DNA of 64,000 nucleotides from Synergistaceae bacterium OttesenSCG-928-D05 (lineage in GTDB: Bacteria; Synergistota; Synergistia; Synergistales; Synergistaceae): assembly GCA_030266985.1 (NCBI GenBank), contig JAJDJB010000003.1, positions 26,194 through 90,193 on the forward strand. Reading direction: 5' to 3'. The notes beneath the pieces are model-generated. The model did no database searches, had not been told where the DNA came from, and was given only the letters and a program-made list of their open reading frames with translations. Below, one piece after another: positions 1-6,975 of the stretch (the first letter of the stretch is position 1; the number at the start of each line of letters is the position of its first letter). The translations under genes were made by a program, and so were the position numbers.

Positions 1-72
1 ATTTCCAGCAAAACAAAATCGACACGCTTGCGTGGGAAAAATAAAGAAAAAGAAGGCCTGCAGGATTATTCC
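1..72. other. non-coding edge
   Basis: This is the short sequence downstream of the minus-strand YbaK-type gene, cut by the window edge. I see no gene, hairpin terminator or repeat in it. Confidence 0.5.
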
Positions 73-597
73 TTAAACGTTGTTTTCCTGCGGGTCTTTT
101 TTAATATCCGCGGCAGTTCCCCCGGTCATTTCCATCAACTTTTCAGGAGATACGGGGAAGAACGCGTGTTCGGTTCCTGCGGCGGACCAAACCGTCTTGT
201 ACAAGAATAAATCCTGGTCCAGGAAAGTTTTCGGCTGTTCCGGGTATCCGACGGGAGGAACCCCGCCCGGTTTAAACCCTGCCCATGACTCACAATATTC
301 CGGAGCTGCAAAGGTAACGTTCGACGCGTGTAAAAGATTTTTAATTTTTTTCGCGTCAACGCGATTCACGCCCGACATAAGCGCCAGGACGTAATACTCC
401 CCCTTGTTCACGCGCAGCAAAATACTTTTCAGAATCTCCGCCTCAGGCGCTCCGACAGCGCGGGAGGCGTCTTGAACCGTAAAAATCGTATCTTCCGTAT
501 GAAAGACATCACCGACATATTCGTGCGAATCCAAAAAACTGCGAACTCTTGCGATCGCTTCTTTTTCACCGTTAGATATGCTCACCTTACTGCGCAT
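73..597 (-). CDS. YbaK/EbsC-type aminoacyl-tRNA deacylase
   Basis: This is a single-domain protein of about 174 residues of the YbaK / prolyl-tRNA-editing superfamily. In that family such proteins hydrolyse mis-charged aminoacyl-tRNA such as Cys- or Ala-tRNAPro in the cytoplasm. Visible family signatures are the early 'TVQDASRAVG' segment, 'ILKSILLRV', 'KPGGVPPVGYP' and the C-terminal 'EHAFFPVSPEKLMEMTGG'. The start is uncertain: ATG 597 overlaps the stop of the upstream lytic transglycosylase, ATG 609 and GTG 585 are alternatives, and a GGGAGG lies about 12 bases before the GTG. The overlap implies cotranscription and translational coupling. Substrate specificity cannot be read from the sequence. 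The family assignment is firm; the exact editing target is unknown. Confidence 0.85.
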   Translation of the reverse strand: MRSKVSISNGEKEAIARVRSFLDSHEYVGDVFHTEDTIFTVQDASRAVGAPEAEILKSILLRVNKGEYYVLALMSGVNRVDAKKIKNLLHASNVTFAAPEYCESWAGFKPGGVPPVGYPEQPKTFLDQDLFLYKTVWSAAGTEHAFFPVSPEKLMEMTGGTAADIKKDPQENNV

Positions 598-1600
598 CCT
601 CCCGTTCATTGCTTTTTGCGCTCTTCGCGACGGACTGTCCGGGTACCGGCATAAGCGGTTTTGAAACAATATCGCAAAGACGCTGCGTTTTTTTGCTGCC
701 CGTAATCAGATTATATACTTCGCGATTCTCCAAAACCGAACGGACATACTCGCGCGTTTCGGCATAGGGAATCGCCTCCACCCACTCGATCCAATCCTGC
801 GCTTCAAGCGTATCCCATCGCGATACACAGGCGGCTCCGGCATTATACGCCGCGACGATTCGCGGCAATTCCCCGTCGAACTGTTTCGCAAGCGACGCAA
901 AATGCGCCGCGCCGACAAGGATATTATGCCGCGGGGAATACAGATCTTCCGCAGCGATACGCAAATTACCGGCCACCTCATCTGCGGTCGCGGGCATCAA
1001 CTGCATTAAACCCACCGCGCCGCGCCGGCTCAGCGCATATTGTTTGAATTTGCTTTCCCGGCGCATCACAGCCCAGATAGTTTCGGACGCAAGTCCGGTC
1101 GCCCTGCTTGCAAACGCGATTTCATCCTTCCACGGCATCGGATAAAAGAGAGCGGCAATCTTCGTGTAGATCCCGGGAGTCAGAACAGCGGCGCCGCCGT
1201 TCGGGAATACCAGAAAAGTATAGTAATCAAACGGATATTTTTCCGCCAGCGCTTTGTGTAAAACTTGCGCTTCCGAATGCCTGCCGAGCGCGTCAAGCGC
1301 CCGTGCCCTCCAATAGTAGCTTCGGGCGGGACGCGGCACGAAATCCGTAAAGATTCCGTCCTTTGACCACTCTTTCAGCGCCCGTTCCGCGTCGCCGTCT
1401 TTCCAGGCGCTCCAGCCCTTCGACCAGTTGACCGCGGCGTCCTCGACATAACCGGCGTGCGCCTCGACATCCGAGACAAACATGATTAATAATAAGGAAA
1501 GAAAAAGAGAAAGCAAGAGAAGAGACGGCTTGCGCTGTCCCCCAAATTGGGTTAATGTTATAGAACGATTTAAGCAGGAACCGGAGGAACAAAATTGCAT
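587..1600 (-). CDS. soluble lytic murein transglycosylase (SLT family)
   Basis: This is a secreted or periplasmic peptidoglycan lytic transglycosylase, expected to cleave MurNAc-GlcNAc bonds with formation of 1,6-anhydroMurNAc. The predicted product has 337 residues: a basic N-terminus, a long hydrophobic leucine run ending at AHA (signal peptide), a helical repeat-like linker, then the SLT fold. Family motifs are 'AVMRRESKF' with the catalytic Glu, 'GAVGLMQLMPATA', 'AYNAG' and 'ETREYVRSV'. I chose the ATG at 1600 because an AAAGGCGG precedes it. The open frame runs on to 1990, but that part lies over the oppositely directed CitG-type gene and looks non-native. The N-terminus before the signal peptide is about 25 residues, longer than usual, so the true start may be different. 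It precedes and overlaps the YbaK-type gene. Confidence 0.86.
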   Translation of the reverse strand: MQFCSSGSCLNRSITLTQFGGQRKPSLLLLSLFLSLLLIMFVSDVEAHAGYVEDAAVNWSKGWSAWKDGDAERALKEWSKDGIFTDFVPRPARSYYWRARALDALGRHSEAQVLHKALAEKYPFDYYTFLVFPNGGAAVLTPGIYTKIAALFYPMPWKDEIAFASRATGLASETIWAVMRRESKFKQYALSRRGAVGLMQLMPATADEVAGNLRIAAEDLYSPRHNILVGAAHFASLAKQFDGELPRIVAAYNAGAACVSRWDTLEAQDWIEWVEAIPYAETREYVRSVLENREVYNLITGSKKTQRLCDIVSKPLMPVPGQSVAKSAKSNEREDAQ

Positions 1601-2545
1601 AAACAGAGTCCGCCTTTCGATACAAAGCACGTTTGTCGCGACTTGCACAACAAAAGTATCCACTACAACTGCGATAACGTCAAGTCTTATACTGCGAATC
1701 AGCTCGGCGAGGCCGCTCACGACGCCGTGGTGCTGGAGATCGAGACAGCGCCGAAGCCGGGTTTGGTCGACGCCCTGAGTAGCGGATGCCATGGAGACAT
1801 GGATTACGCGACCTTTCTTCGCAGCGCAAACGCTCTCAGGACTTACTGGAAGCTGCCGGCCGAAATCGGCTTGCGCAACATCGCGCCAAAAGACGCCATG
1901 CCGGAACTCCGATCCATAGGGAAAGAGATGGAAACGGCTATGTTTGCGGCTACAGGCGGCGTCAATACGCACAAAGGGCTGATCTACCACCTTTCGCTGC
2001 TCCTGTACGGCGCCGGTTATACGCTCGCGCAGAAAAAAACATTCACCGCAAAAGAAATCATGCGATGCGCTTCCCTGCCGGTTGCGGGCAGTGTCGAAAA
2101 CGAACTTGAAAGCCTGCGCGAAAAACAGCGTTCGTCTCTCACCAACGGAGAGAAGCTGTTCCTGAAATACGGCGTCACGGGCGCGCGGGGCGAAGCGGAA
2201 AGAAGTTTCCCCTCGGCGCAGTGCGGATTAGAAACATTGCTTGCGTCGCTTTCGCGGGGCGCGGCGCGGAACGACGCTTCGCTTGCCGCCCTTCTTTCCA
2301 TCATGGCAGTCTGCGAAGACAGCAACGTCATCCATCGCGCCGGCTATGACTTCTGGAAAAACGAATACGGCGCAATGGTTAAAAACGCGCGGGACGAATT
2401 CGACCCGATACGTCCGGACTACGAAATTTTACATAATCTGGAAAAACAATTCATGCCGTTCCGAATCAGTCCCGGCGGGGCCGCAGACCTTTTATCCTGC
2501 TCACTGTTTGTCAACATTGTTACAAATCCTACTTGTCAACATTGA
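1595..2545 (+). CDS. CitG-type triphosphoribosyl-dephospho-CoA synthase
   Basis: The protein belongs to the CitG/MdcB family, which makes 2-(5''-triphosphoribosyl)-3'-dephospho-CoA, the precursor of the acyl-carrier prosthetic group of citrate lyase or malonate decarboxylase. Family signatures seen in order are 'APKPGLVD' near residue 53, 'MDYATFLRSA', 'GGVNTHKGLIYHLSLLLYGA', 'GVTGARGEAERSFPSA' and 'EDSNVIHRAGYDFW'. Usual members have DTNxLHRGG at the last motif, so this copy is slightly divergent. The start is TTG with GGAGG seven bases upstream. It overlaps the start of the divergent lytic transglycosylase by six bases. No citrate lyase or malonate decarboxylase genes are in the window, so the client enzyme is unknown and a side role in another pathway is possible. 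Confidence 0.85.
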   Translation: MHKQSPPFDTKHVCRDLHNKSIHYNCDNVKSYTANQLGEAAHDAVVLEIETAPKPGLVDALSSGCHGDMDYATFLRSANALRTYWKLPAEIGLRNIAPKDAMPELRSIGKEMETAMFAATGGVNTHKGLIYHLSLLLYGAGYTLAQKKTFTAKEIMRCASLPVAGSVENELESLREKQRSSLTNGEKLFLKYGVTGARGEAERSFPSAQCGLETLLASLSRGAARNDASLAALLSIMAVCEDSNVIHRAGYDFWKNEYGAMVKNARDEFDPIRPDYEILHNLEKQFMPFRISPGGAADLLSCSLFVNIVTNPTCQH

Positions 2546-2561
2546 TTTTTTGTTGTATCTT
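2508..2561 (+). promoter_or_regulatory. promoter with 12-bp direct repeats for the XRE-ImmA operon
   Basis: TTGTCAACATTG occurs twice (2508-2519 and 2533-2544), exactly 25 bases apart. The second copy contains the -35 box TTGTCA (2533-2538), followed after 17 bases by TATCTT (2556-2561). The arrangement fits an autoregulatory operator of the XRE repressor that follows. It lies over the end of the CitG-type gene. The promoter elements are read directly; the operator role is inference. Confidence 0.6.
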
Positions 2562-2593
2562 ATGGTTATCAGCAACTAGGAAGGATGGATCAT

Positions 2594-2959
2594 ATGAGTT
2601 TAGGCAGCAGAATCAAGTCCCTTCGTAAGGCGCAAAACCTTACGCAGCAAAAACTGGCAGACAGGGTGGAGGTAAGCAGGATATACGTCCAGGCACTGGA
2701 GAGCAATCGCAGGCTCCCGTCGATGAAACTGCTCCAGAGACTCGCTCCGGCACTCGAAGTCGAAGTCACAGATCTTCTCATGGACCTCTCGGCGCCGGAT
2801 AAACCGGGCAGAGTACAGTTGGAATCCATGCTTGACAGCGGAGAACTTGAAATCTGGTATCGTAGCAAGAAATTATCCGATAACGAACTTCGCCGGGTCT
2901 ATCGCATTATCGAAGCAGCACTTGATGACTGGGACGAAGAGGATGCCGCCGGAAAATAA
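2594..2959 (+). CDS. XRE-family helix-turn-helix transcriptional regulator
   Basis: This is a 121-residue DNA-binding protein. Residues 1-65 form a Cro/C1-type HTH: 'GSRIKSLRKAQNLTQQKLAD' followed by 'VSRIYVQALESNRRLPS', with the usual leucine-rich helices after it. The C-terminal half is acidic and ends in a predicted helix with 'ALDDWDEEDA'. The start is ATG 2594, nine bases after AGGAAGG; the in-frame ATG 2585 directly abuts that site and is unlikely. The gene overlaps the downstream ImmA-type protease by 17 bases. In known XRE/ImmA pairs the metalloprotease cleaves or inactivates the repressor in response to a signal, so autoregulation through the upstream repeat and proteolytic induction are plausible here. 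The effector signal is unknown. Confidence 0.9.
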   Translation: MSLGSRIKSLRKAQNLTQQKLADRVEVSRIYVQALESNRRLPSMKLLQRLAPALEVEVTDLLMDLSAPDKPGRVQLESMLDSGELEIWYRSKKLSDNELRRVYRIIEAALDDWDEEDAAGK

Positions 2960-3380
2960 TTCCGATTCGGGAGATCATTTCGAGGACCTTCCCACACCAC
3001 CGGAAAGAATTGCGGAATGGGCGCTGCATGATGCAAAAGAGTGGCAGCGCCTGAGCGAATTTGACATTCTGGCAAAGGCGGAGGACTTGACCGGGCTTCG
3101 TCTTGAAATCAAATACGAGTCTCTTCCCAACGGCGTATGGGGGATTCACCTTGTCAGAGGCGACCGCGGGAGGATTTTTGTCAATTCGATACTGCCGCTG
3201 GTGTGGCGGCGTTTCGCGCTGTTCCACGAACTGTATCATCTGATTTCACATCGCAAAGGCGCCCGCTTTTGGACGCATACGTTTGAATCCATGGTCGGAT
3301 TTGAAAACCGTGCGGATATGTTTGCATGGGCCGCGCTTTGGCCCGAGTGGAGCGAGGGGGATTACTCGGATTGGACATGA
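2943..3380 (+). CDS. ImmA/IrrE-family metallo-endopeptidase
   Basis: The product is a zinc protease-like protein of about 145 residues. Its core motif 'FALFHELYHLISH' contains HExxH (HELYH), and a later acidic segment 'ENRADMFAWAALWP' supplies the third ligand region typical of COG2856 proteins. 'GIHLVRGDRGRIFVNS' matches the strand preceding the active-site helix. The chosen ATG lies inside the end of the XRE gene, which argues for translational coupling; the site just before it (GAAGAGG) is very close, so the exact start is uncertain. In known systems ImmA or IrrE cleaves its partner repressor, here presumably the adjacent XRE protein. The 3' end overlaps the radical SAM gene by four bases (ATGA). 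Confidence 0.87.
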   Translation: MPPENNSDSGDHFEDLPTPPERIAEWALHDAKEWQRLSEFDILAKAEDLTGLRLEIKYESLPNGVWGIHLVRGDRGRIFVNSILPLVWRRFALFHELYHLISHRKGARFWTHTFESMVGFENRADMFAWAALWPEWSEGDYSDWT

Positions 3381-4321
3381 TGAAAAAGCTCCCCTTTTTC
3401 CTCCCGTTCGGCGCGTGCCGCGGCAGATGCGTTTATTGCGACCAACGCTCCATTACGGGACAAAACGACGCGCCATCCCCCGATGAGATCCAAAATATTC
3501 TAAAAGAATTAAAAGAGCCGCACGAAATATGCTTTTTCGGCGGATCTTTTTGCAGGTTTGGATATAAAACGGTCAGGAGCTATCTCGACGCGGTTCGTAC
3601 CCATGCGCCCCGCGGTAGCCGCATCCACTTCTCAACGCACCCCTGCGATTTCGAAGATCCTGCCATACTTCCACTGATCCTCGAGTACAACATCGGCTGC
3701 ATCGAGCTCGGCATTCCCTCACTGGATCCGCAAGTACTCTCCGCCTGCAAACGGCAGGAACGAGCGGACGGTATTTTAGAAAATCTTGCCGCGCTCAGCA
3801 ACGCGTGTATGCCGATCGGCGTACAAATCATGATCGGCCTGCCCGGCCAGACGCCCGCCAGCAGCCTGAACGATTTGAAACTTCTGGCGGAAGTCAAAGG
3901 GCCGCGCGGGTGGGACATTCGAATCTATCCCTGTCTGGTCCTCCAAAACACGGAACTTGCCGCCATGCAGCAAGCGGGGCTCTATCAGCCCCTATCTCTC
4001 CCGTATGCGACAGAATGGGGCGGCGCCGTTTTGACGAAAGCGTTGCAATACGGCTTCAACCCGATACGAATCGGCCTGCAGGAAACAACGTCCCTGCGGG
4101 CGGAAATCTGCGCCGGCCCCTACCACCCCGCCGCCGGCGAACTGATCTTCTCCGATGCGCTTACGCGCCTGCTCGCAAAAAACAGCAAAACCGGCCCCTG
4201 GGCGATACCGGCAAACGAAATTTCGAAACTGACCGGACATGCCGACGTTGGCCTCAATAAACTCTCCGCATTGACCGACATTGATGTGTCCGCTTGCAGA
4301 GACCTTCTTTCTCTGTTTTAA
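3377..4321 (+). CDS. radical SAM protein, Elp3/HemN-like
   Basis: This 314-residue enzyme has the [4Fe-4S] and SAM motif 'CRGRCVYCDQRSITG' (Cx3Cx2C) near the N-terminus. The glycine-rich 'FFGGSF' follows, and then conserved barrel segments 'IELGIPSLD' and 'IMIGLPGQTP'. It resembles the uncharacterised subfamily of Elp3-like radical SAM proteins found as stand-alone genes in Clostridia, where the acetyltransferase domain of Elp3 is missing. The substrate is not known. The start is ATG 3377, overlapping the stop of the ImmA-type gene; a second ATG follows at once. Placement in one operon with an XRE regulator and an ImmA protease is unusual for this family. A hairpin-forming repeat follows the stop. 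Confidence 0.84.
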   Translation: MMKKLPFFLPFGACRGRCVYCDQRSITGQNDAPSPDEIQNILKELKEPHEICFFGGSFCRFGYKTVRSYLDAVRTHAPRGSRIHFSTHPCDFEDPAILPLILEYNIGCIELGIPSLDPQVLSACKRQERADGILENLAALSNACMPIGVQIMIGLPGQTPASSLNDLKLLAEVKGPRGWDIRIYPCLVLQNTELAAMQQAGLYQPLSLPYATEWGGAVLTKALQYGFNPIRIGLQETTSLRAEICAGPYHPAAGELIFSDALTRLLAKNSKTGPWAIPANEISKLTGHADVGLNKLSALTDIDVSACRDLLSLF

Positions 4322-4332
4322 ACGGCAAATTT

Positions 4333-4358
4333 GCGCAAAATGCGCGTGCGCATTGCGC
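4333..4358. repeat. GC-rich inverted repeat between genes
   Basis: GCGCAAAATGCGC and GCGCATTGCGC are separated by two bases and pair with a two-A bulge. No T-run follows, so it could be a weak terminator for the radical SAM operon or an operator for the flavin oxidoreductase gene. Confidence 0.4.
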
Positions 4359-4407
4359 CCCTTCTTTAGTACACTTTCTAAAATGACTTTCTAAGGGTGG
4401 CTTTTAC

Positions 4408-5553
4408 ATGGACAGAGAACTTGTACTTATGCTTCTATCTCCTCTTTCGACTAAAAAATTCGAGGCGAGAAACCGCTTTTTGCGCTCCGCCACTTGCCTT
4501 GCCGCAGCTGATGACAATTCTGGCGTAATGAGCGAAGCGGGAATCAGCAGAATCGCAGAACTTGCGGCAGGCGGCGTCGGCACGGTCGTATCCGGTTTCG
4601 CATACGTGAGCGACGAAGGCAAAGCCGTAAAAAAACAGTGGGGGCTGCACCACGACGGGCAGATCGACAACGTGCGCGCGCTCTCGGACGCGGTGCACAA
4701 ACATGACGCAAAGCTCGTCGTACAGATTGCGCACGCGGGAGGGCAGAGATTCCTGGAGACCAACACGACGCGCTTTTCACCCTCGGGCCTCCGGCACCCC
4801 GGACTAAACGCCCCGACAAACGCAATGGACGAATCGGATATCGCAAGCGTCCGGCAAGCCTTTGCCGAGGCCGCGCTGCGGGCGAAAGAAGGCGGAGCCG
4901 ACGCCGTTCAGATTCACGGGGGACACGGCTTCCTTCTCACTCAATTCTTGTCGCCGCTGCTGAATAAAAGAGAGGACCAATACGGCGGTTCGCTTGAAAA
5001 CAGAAGCCGTTTCTTCTTCGATTTATATCATGACGTCAGGAACGCGGTGGGAGAATCTTTTCCGATATGGTTCAAAGTCAGCATGCGCGAGGGCGTTGAC
5101 GACGGATACGAAGCGAGCGACGGCCTGTTCGTCTGCAAAAGCCTGCTCGACCTCGGCGCTGACGGAATAGAGATCTCCTCCGGCACGCCTTACGCGAACG
5201 CGCAAAATATCCCGAGCATAATCGGCGTTTCGGCGGGAGAAAGCGAAGCCCCTTTCAAAGATTACGCGCTTGCAATCAAAAAGCATGCATCCAAAGACCA
5301 GATCGTCACTTTGACGGGCGGACTCCGCAGTCTGGAAGTCATGTCACATTTGCTCACGGAAGGCTATTGCGACCTCCTGGGCCTCAGCCGCCCGTTGATT
5401 GCAGAAGCAGACCTGATCAACCGCTGGTATGAAGAAGACGCGCGGCCAGCGGCCTGCATTTCCTGCAACGCTTGTTCGAGAACGGCCGAAAAAGGCCCCA
5501 TCGACTGCCCCGTATGGCGCGACAAGCATGAAGGAAACTGGGATCCCCTTTAA
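4408..5553 (+). CDS. NADH:flavin oxidoreductase, old yellow enzyme family
   Basis: This 381-residue FMN-dependent TIM-barrel ene-reductase carries the hallmark 'QIHGGHGFLLTQFLSP' and 'NKREDQYGGSLENRSRF', with 'VVQIAHAGGQ' for FMN contacts earlier. Enzymes of this family reduce activated C=C bonds of enoates, enals or dienoyl-CoA using NAD(P)H. Near the C-terminus there is a cysteine set C350, C353, C356 and C367 in 'CISCNACS' plus 'DCPVW'. It recalls the 4Fe-4S ligands of dienoyl-CoA-reductase-like members, but the second flavin and nucleotide domain of those proteins (about 650 residues) is absent. An AAGGGTGG lies seven bases before the ATG. It stands alone between an inverted repeat and the RpiR gene. 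The substrate is unknown. Confidence 0.88.
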   Translation: MDRELVLMLLSPLSTKKFEARNRFLRSATCLAAADDNSGVMSEAGISRIAELAAGGVGTVVSGFAYVSDEGKAVKKQWGLHHDGQIDNVRALSDAVHKHDAKLVVQIAHAGGQRFLETNTTRFSPSGLRHPGLNAPTNAMDESDIASVRQAFAEAALRAKEGGADAVQIHGGHGFLLTQFLSPLLNKREDQYGGSLENRSRFFFDLYHDVRNAVGESFPIWFKVSMREGVDDGYEASDGLFVCKSLLDLGADGIEISSGTPYANAQNIPSIIGVSAGESEAPFKDYALAIKKHASKDQIVTLTGGLRSLEVMSHLLTEGYCDLLGLSRPLIAEADLINRWYEEDARPAACISCNACSRTAEKGPIDCPVWRDKHEGNWDPL

Positions 5554-5570
5554 GAATGTTTTCCCTCTCT

Positions 5571-5598
5571 AAAAAATCGTAGTTCTTACTGATTTTTT
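5571..5598. terminator. AT-rich inverted repeat, possible terminator
   Basis: AAAAAATCGTA and TACTGATTTTTT form an AT-rich hairpin just after the flavin oxidoreductase stop, ending in a T-run. It could end that transcript. The low GC content makes it uncertain, and an operator role is possible. Confidence 0.4.
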
Positions 5599-5629
5599 AT
5601 GAACATTTTGATTTTCTAGTTAACTTATG

Positions 5630-5658
5630 TTGACATGCATTTACAAAGCGATTAAACT
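5630..5658 (+). promoter_or_regulatory. sigma70-like promoter of the RpiR-type gene
   Basis: TTGACA (5630-5635) and TAAACT (5653-5658) are separated by 17 bases. They lie about 65 bases before the RpiR-family start codon, which has AAGGAG ten bases upstream. Confidence 0.55.
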
Positions 5659-5723
5659 TGACACTCGAAATCCAGCAAAAAACGACCTAGAGTTATACAA
5701 CCATATTAAGGAGTGTATAGTAG

Positions 5724-6590
5724 ATGGACAACACACAGCTTCAAAATCTGCTTATGGAACGCGCACATACTATGCCGAACAAAGCACGCAGAGTCGCGGA
5801 GTACCTGCTTGCCCATATGCGCGAGGCTTCATTCCGTTCGATTGGCGATATTGCAGATGAATTGAACGTTTCCAAGGCGCAGCTCGTAAGAGTTGCACAA
5901 ATGCTCGGGTTCTCAGGCTATGCCGAACTCAAGAGCTGCCTTCAGAATGCGATTTTAGAACAGGTCAACCCTGCCGCATTGCTCGCAAGAGCGGTCAGCA
6001 CCGGTGATTCCCTCCCGGAAGGAATATATGAGGCCGAGCGCGTAAACCTTGACGACACGCTCGCGCAGCTCTCCCCCGACAATATCGACGCCTTCTGCGA
6101 CATGCTCAAAGCCGCAAACAACGTTTACTGCGTCGGTTGGGGAATTTCAGCGCTGGTAATGGAACTCATGCAAATGAGACTGGCCGTGCTGGGATGCAAA
6201 GTACAGCTCGTGCAAAGAAGCACGCTCTCCCTCTGGGAGCAAACGCGCAGCATCAAGAAGGGCGACCTCGTCCTCGTATGCGAACTGCCGAGCTATGCGG
6301 TGGAAGTTACCGAAGCGGTCGAACTGGCAAGAGGAAACGGCGCGAATGTGGTCACGATAACGGACAGCGCGGCCGCACCCGTCTGCCGCTTTGCGGACCT
6401 CTCCTTCTTCGTTGCCGCCAACAGCCCGACGTTTGGCAGCAGCACAATCGGACCGATCTTCCTGACGCACGTCCTCACTTCCGCGTACGCCGTCTCTCTC
6501 GGCGACGAAGCGAAGCAGATGTTCGAAGTACAGGCGAACTTCCTGCACGACGAGCGTATTTTCCACCCGATTTTCGGGCTCAAATATTAA
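5724..6590 (+). CDS. MurR/RpiR-family transcriptional regulator
   Basis: This is a 288-residue regulator with an N-terminal RpiR helix-turn-helix (about residues 1-77). Its signatures are 'NKARRVAEYLLAHMREASFR', 'IGDIADELNVSKAQLVRVAQ' and 'LGFSGYAELK'. A C-terminal SIS phosphosugar-binding domain covers about residues 110-250, with 'VYCVGWGISALVMELMQMRL' and 'KKGDLVLVCELPSYAVEV'. Such proteins sense phosphosugars and control sugar or amino-sugar catabolism. No catabolic partner lies next to it: it has its own promoter and a strong intrinsic terminator, so it looks monocistronic and its targets are probably elsewhere. Confidence 0.92.
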   Translation: MDNTQLQNLLMERAHTMPNKARRVAEYLLAHMREASFRSIGDIADELNVSKAQLVRVAQMLGFSGYAELKSCLQNAILEQVNPAALLARAVSTGDSLPEGIYEAERVNLDDTLAQLSPDNIDAFCDMLKAANNVYCVGWGISALVMELMQMRLAVLGCKVQLVQRSTLSLWEQTRSIKKGDLVLVCELPSYAVEVTEAVELARGNGANVVTITDSAAAPVCRFADLSFFVAANSPTFGSSTIGPIFLTHVLTSAYAVSLGDEAKQMFEVQANFLHDERIFHPIFGLKY

Positions 6591-6616
6591 TAACGAAACA
6601 ACACAACAAAAAATAT

Positions 6617-6640
6617 CCCCCGGCCTAGCCGGGGGTTTTT
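6617..6640 (+). terminator. intrinsic terminator after the RpiR-type gene
   Basis: An eight-base-pair stem CCCCCGGC / GCCGGGGG with a CTA loop is followed by TTTTT. It lies 26 bases after the stop codon and is a textbook rho-independent terminator. Confidence 0.92.
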
Positions 6641-6933
6641 CATATGCGGGTGTAACCCTGGAATACTAGCTACGCCTCACGTGGCGTATCTTGCGGCCTG
6701 ACGCTCGCGACTAACTTCGACCACGCGAATGCCTGGGTTGAAAAACGCCCTACGAGCTTTTTTTGGAAAAGCGTTGCACTTCATTTGACAATTCAAGTTC
6801 TCCATTCTGTACTTTCTTTCCTGCAGCTCTTTTCACGCTCTCGCCCTAGCGTCTTCCGCTTCTGGATAGAACAGCGGCATCGTCTTCTTTTTGAATACGT
6901 ACAAGACACTTCGCCACCATACACTGCGAAAGA
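6641..6933. other. 293-base non-coding stretch with hairpins
   Basis: No convincing coding frame is present. The left part holds a strong hairpin, TACGCC / GGCGTA around a TCACGT loop (6671-6688). It is flanked by ACCC (6655-6658) and GGGTT (6735-6739), which could close a larger fold, and a T7 tract follows near 6758-6764. A TTGACA at 6785-6790 with TGTACT 17 bases on is a weak promoter candidate. I recognise no known riboswitch or RNA family. It may be a leader or a small RNA, or carry no function. Confidence 0.35.
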
Positions 6934-6936
6934 ATG

Positions 6937-6942
6937 TATAAT
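6937..6942 (+). promoter_or_regulatory. -10 box of the YczE-type gene
   Basis: A perfect TATAAT lies about 34 bases before the GTG start and would give a leader of about 27 bases. No good -35 box is visible upstream. Confidence 0.45.
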
Positions 6943-6975
6943 AGGCCAATACTGAAAAACAAAGAGGGGCACTTC

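Noticed and set aside
1601..1990. N-terminal extension of the lytic transglycosylase frame
   Set aside because: This frame lies antisense to the conserved start of the CitG-type protein, has no signal peptide at its beginning, and shows no similarity to transglycosylases.
2594..3380. XRE-ImmA pair as the remains of a prophage
   Set aside because: No integrase, structural phage gene, attachment repeat or base-composition break is present around it; the next gene overlaps it and is a chromosomal-type enzyme.
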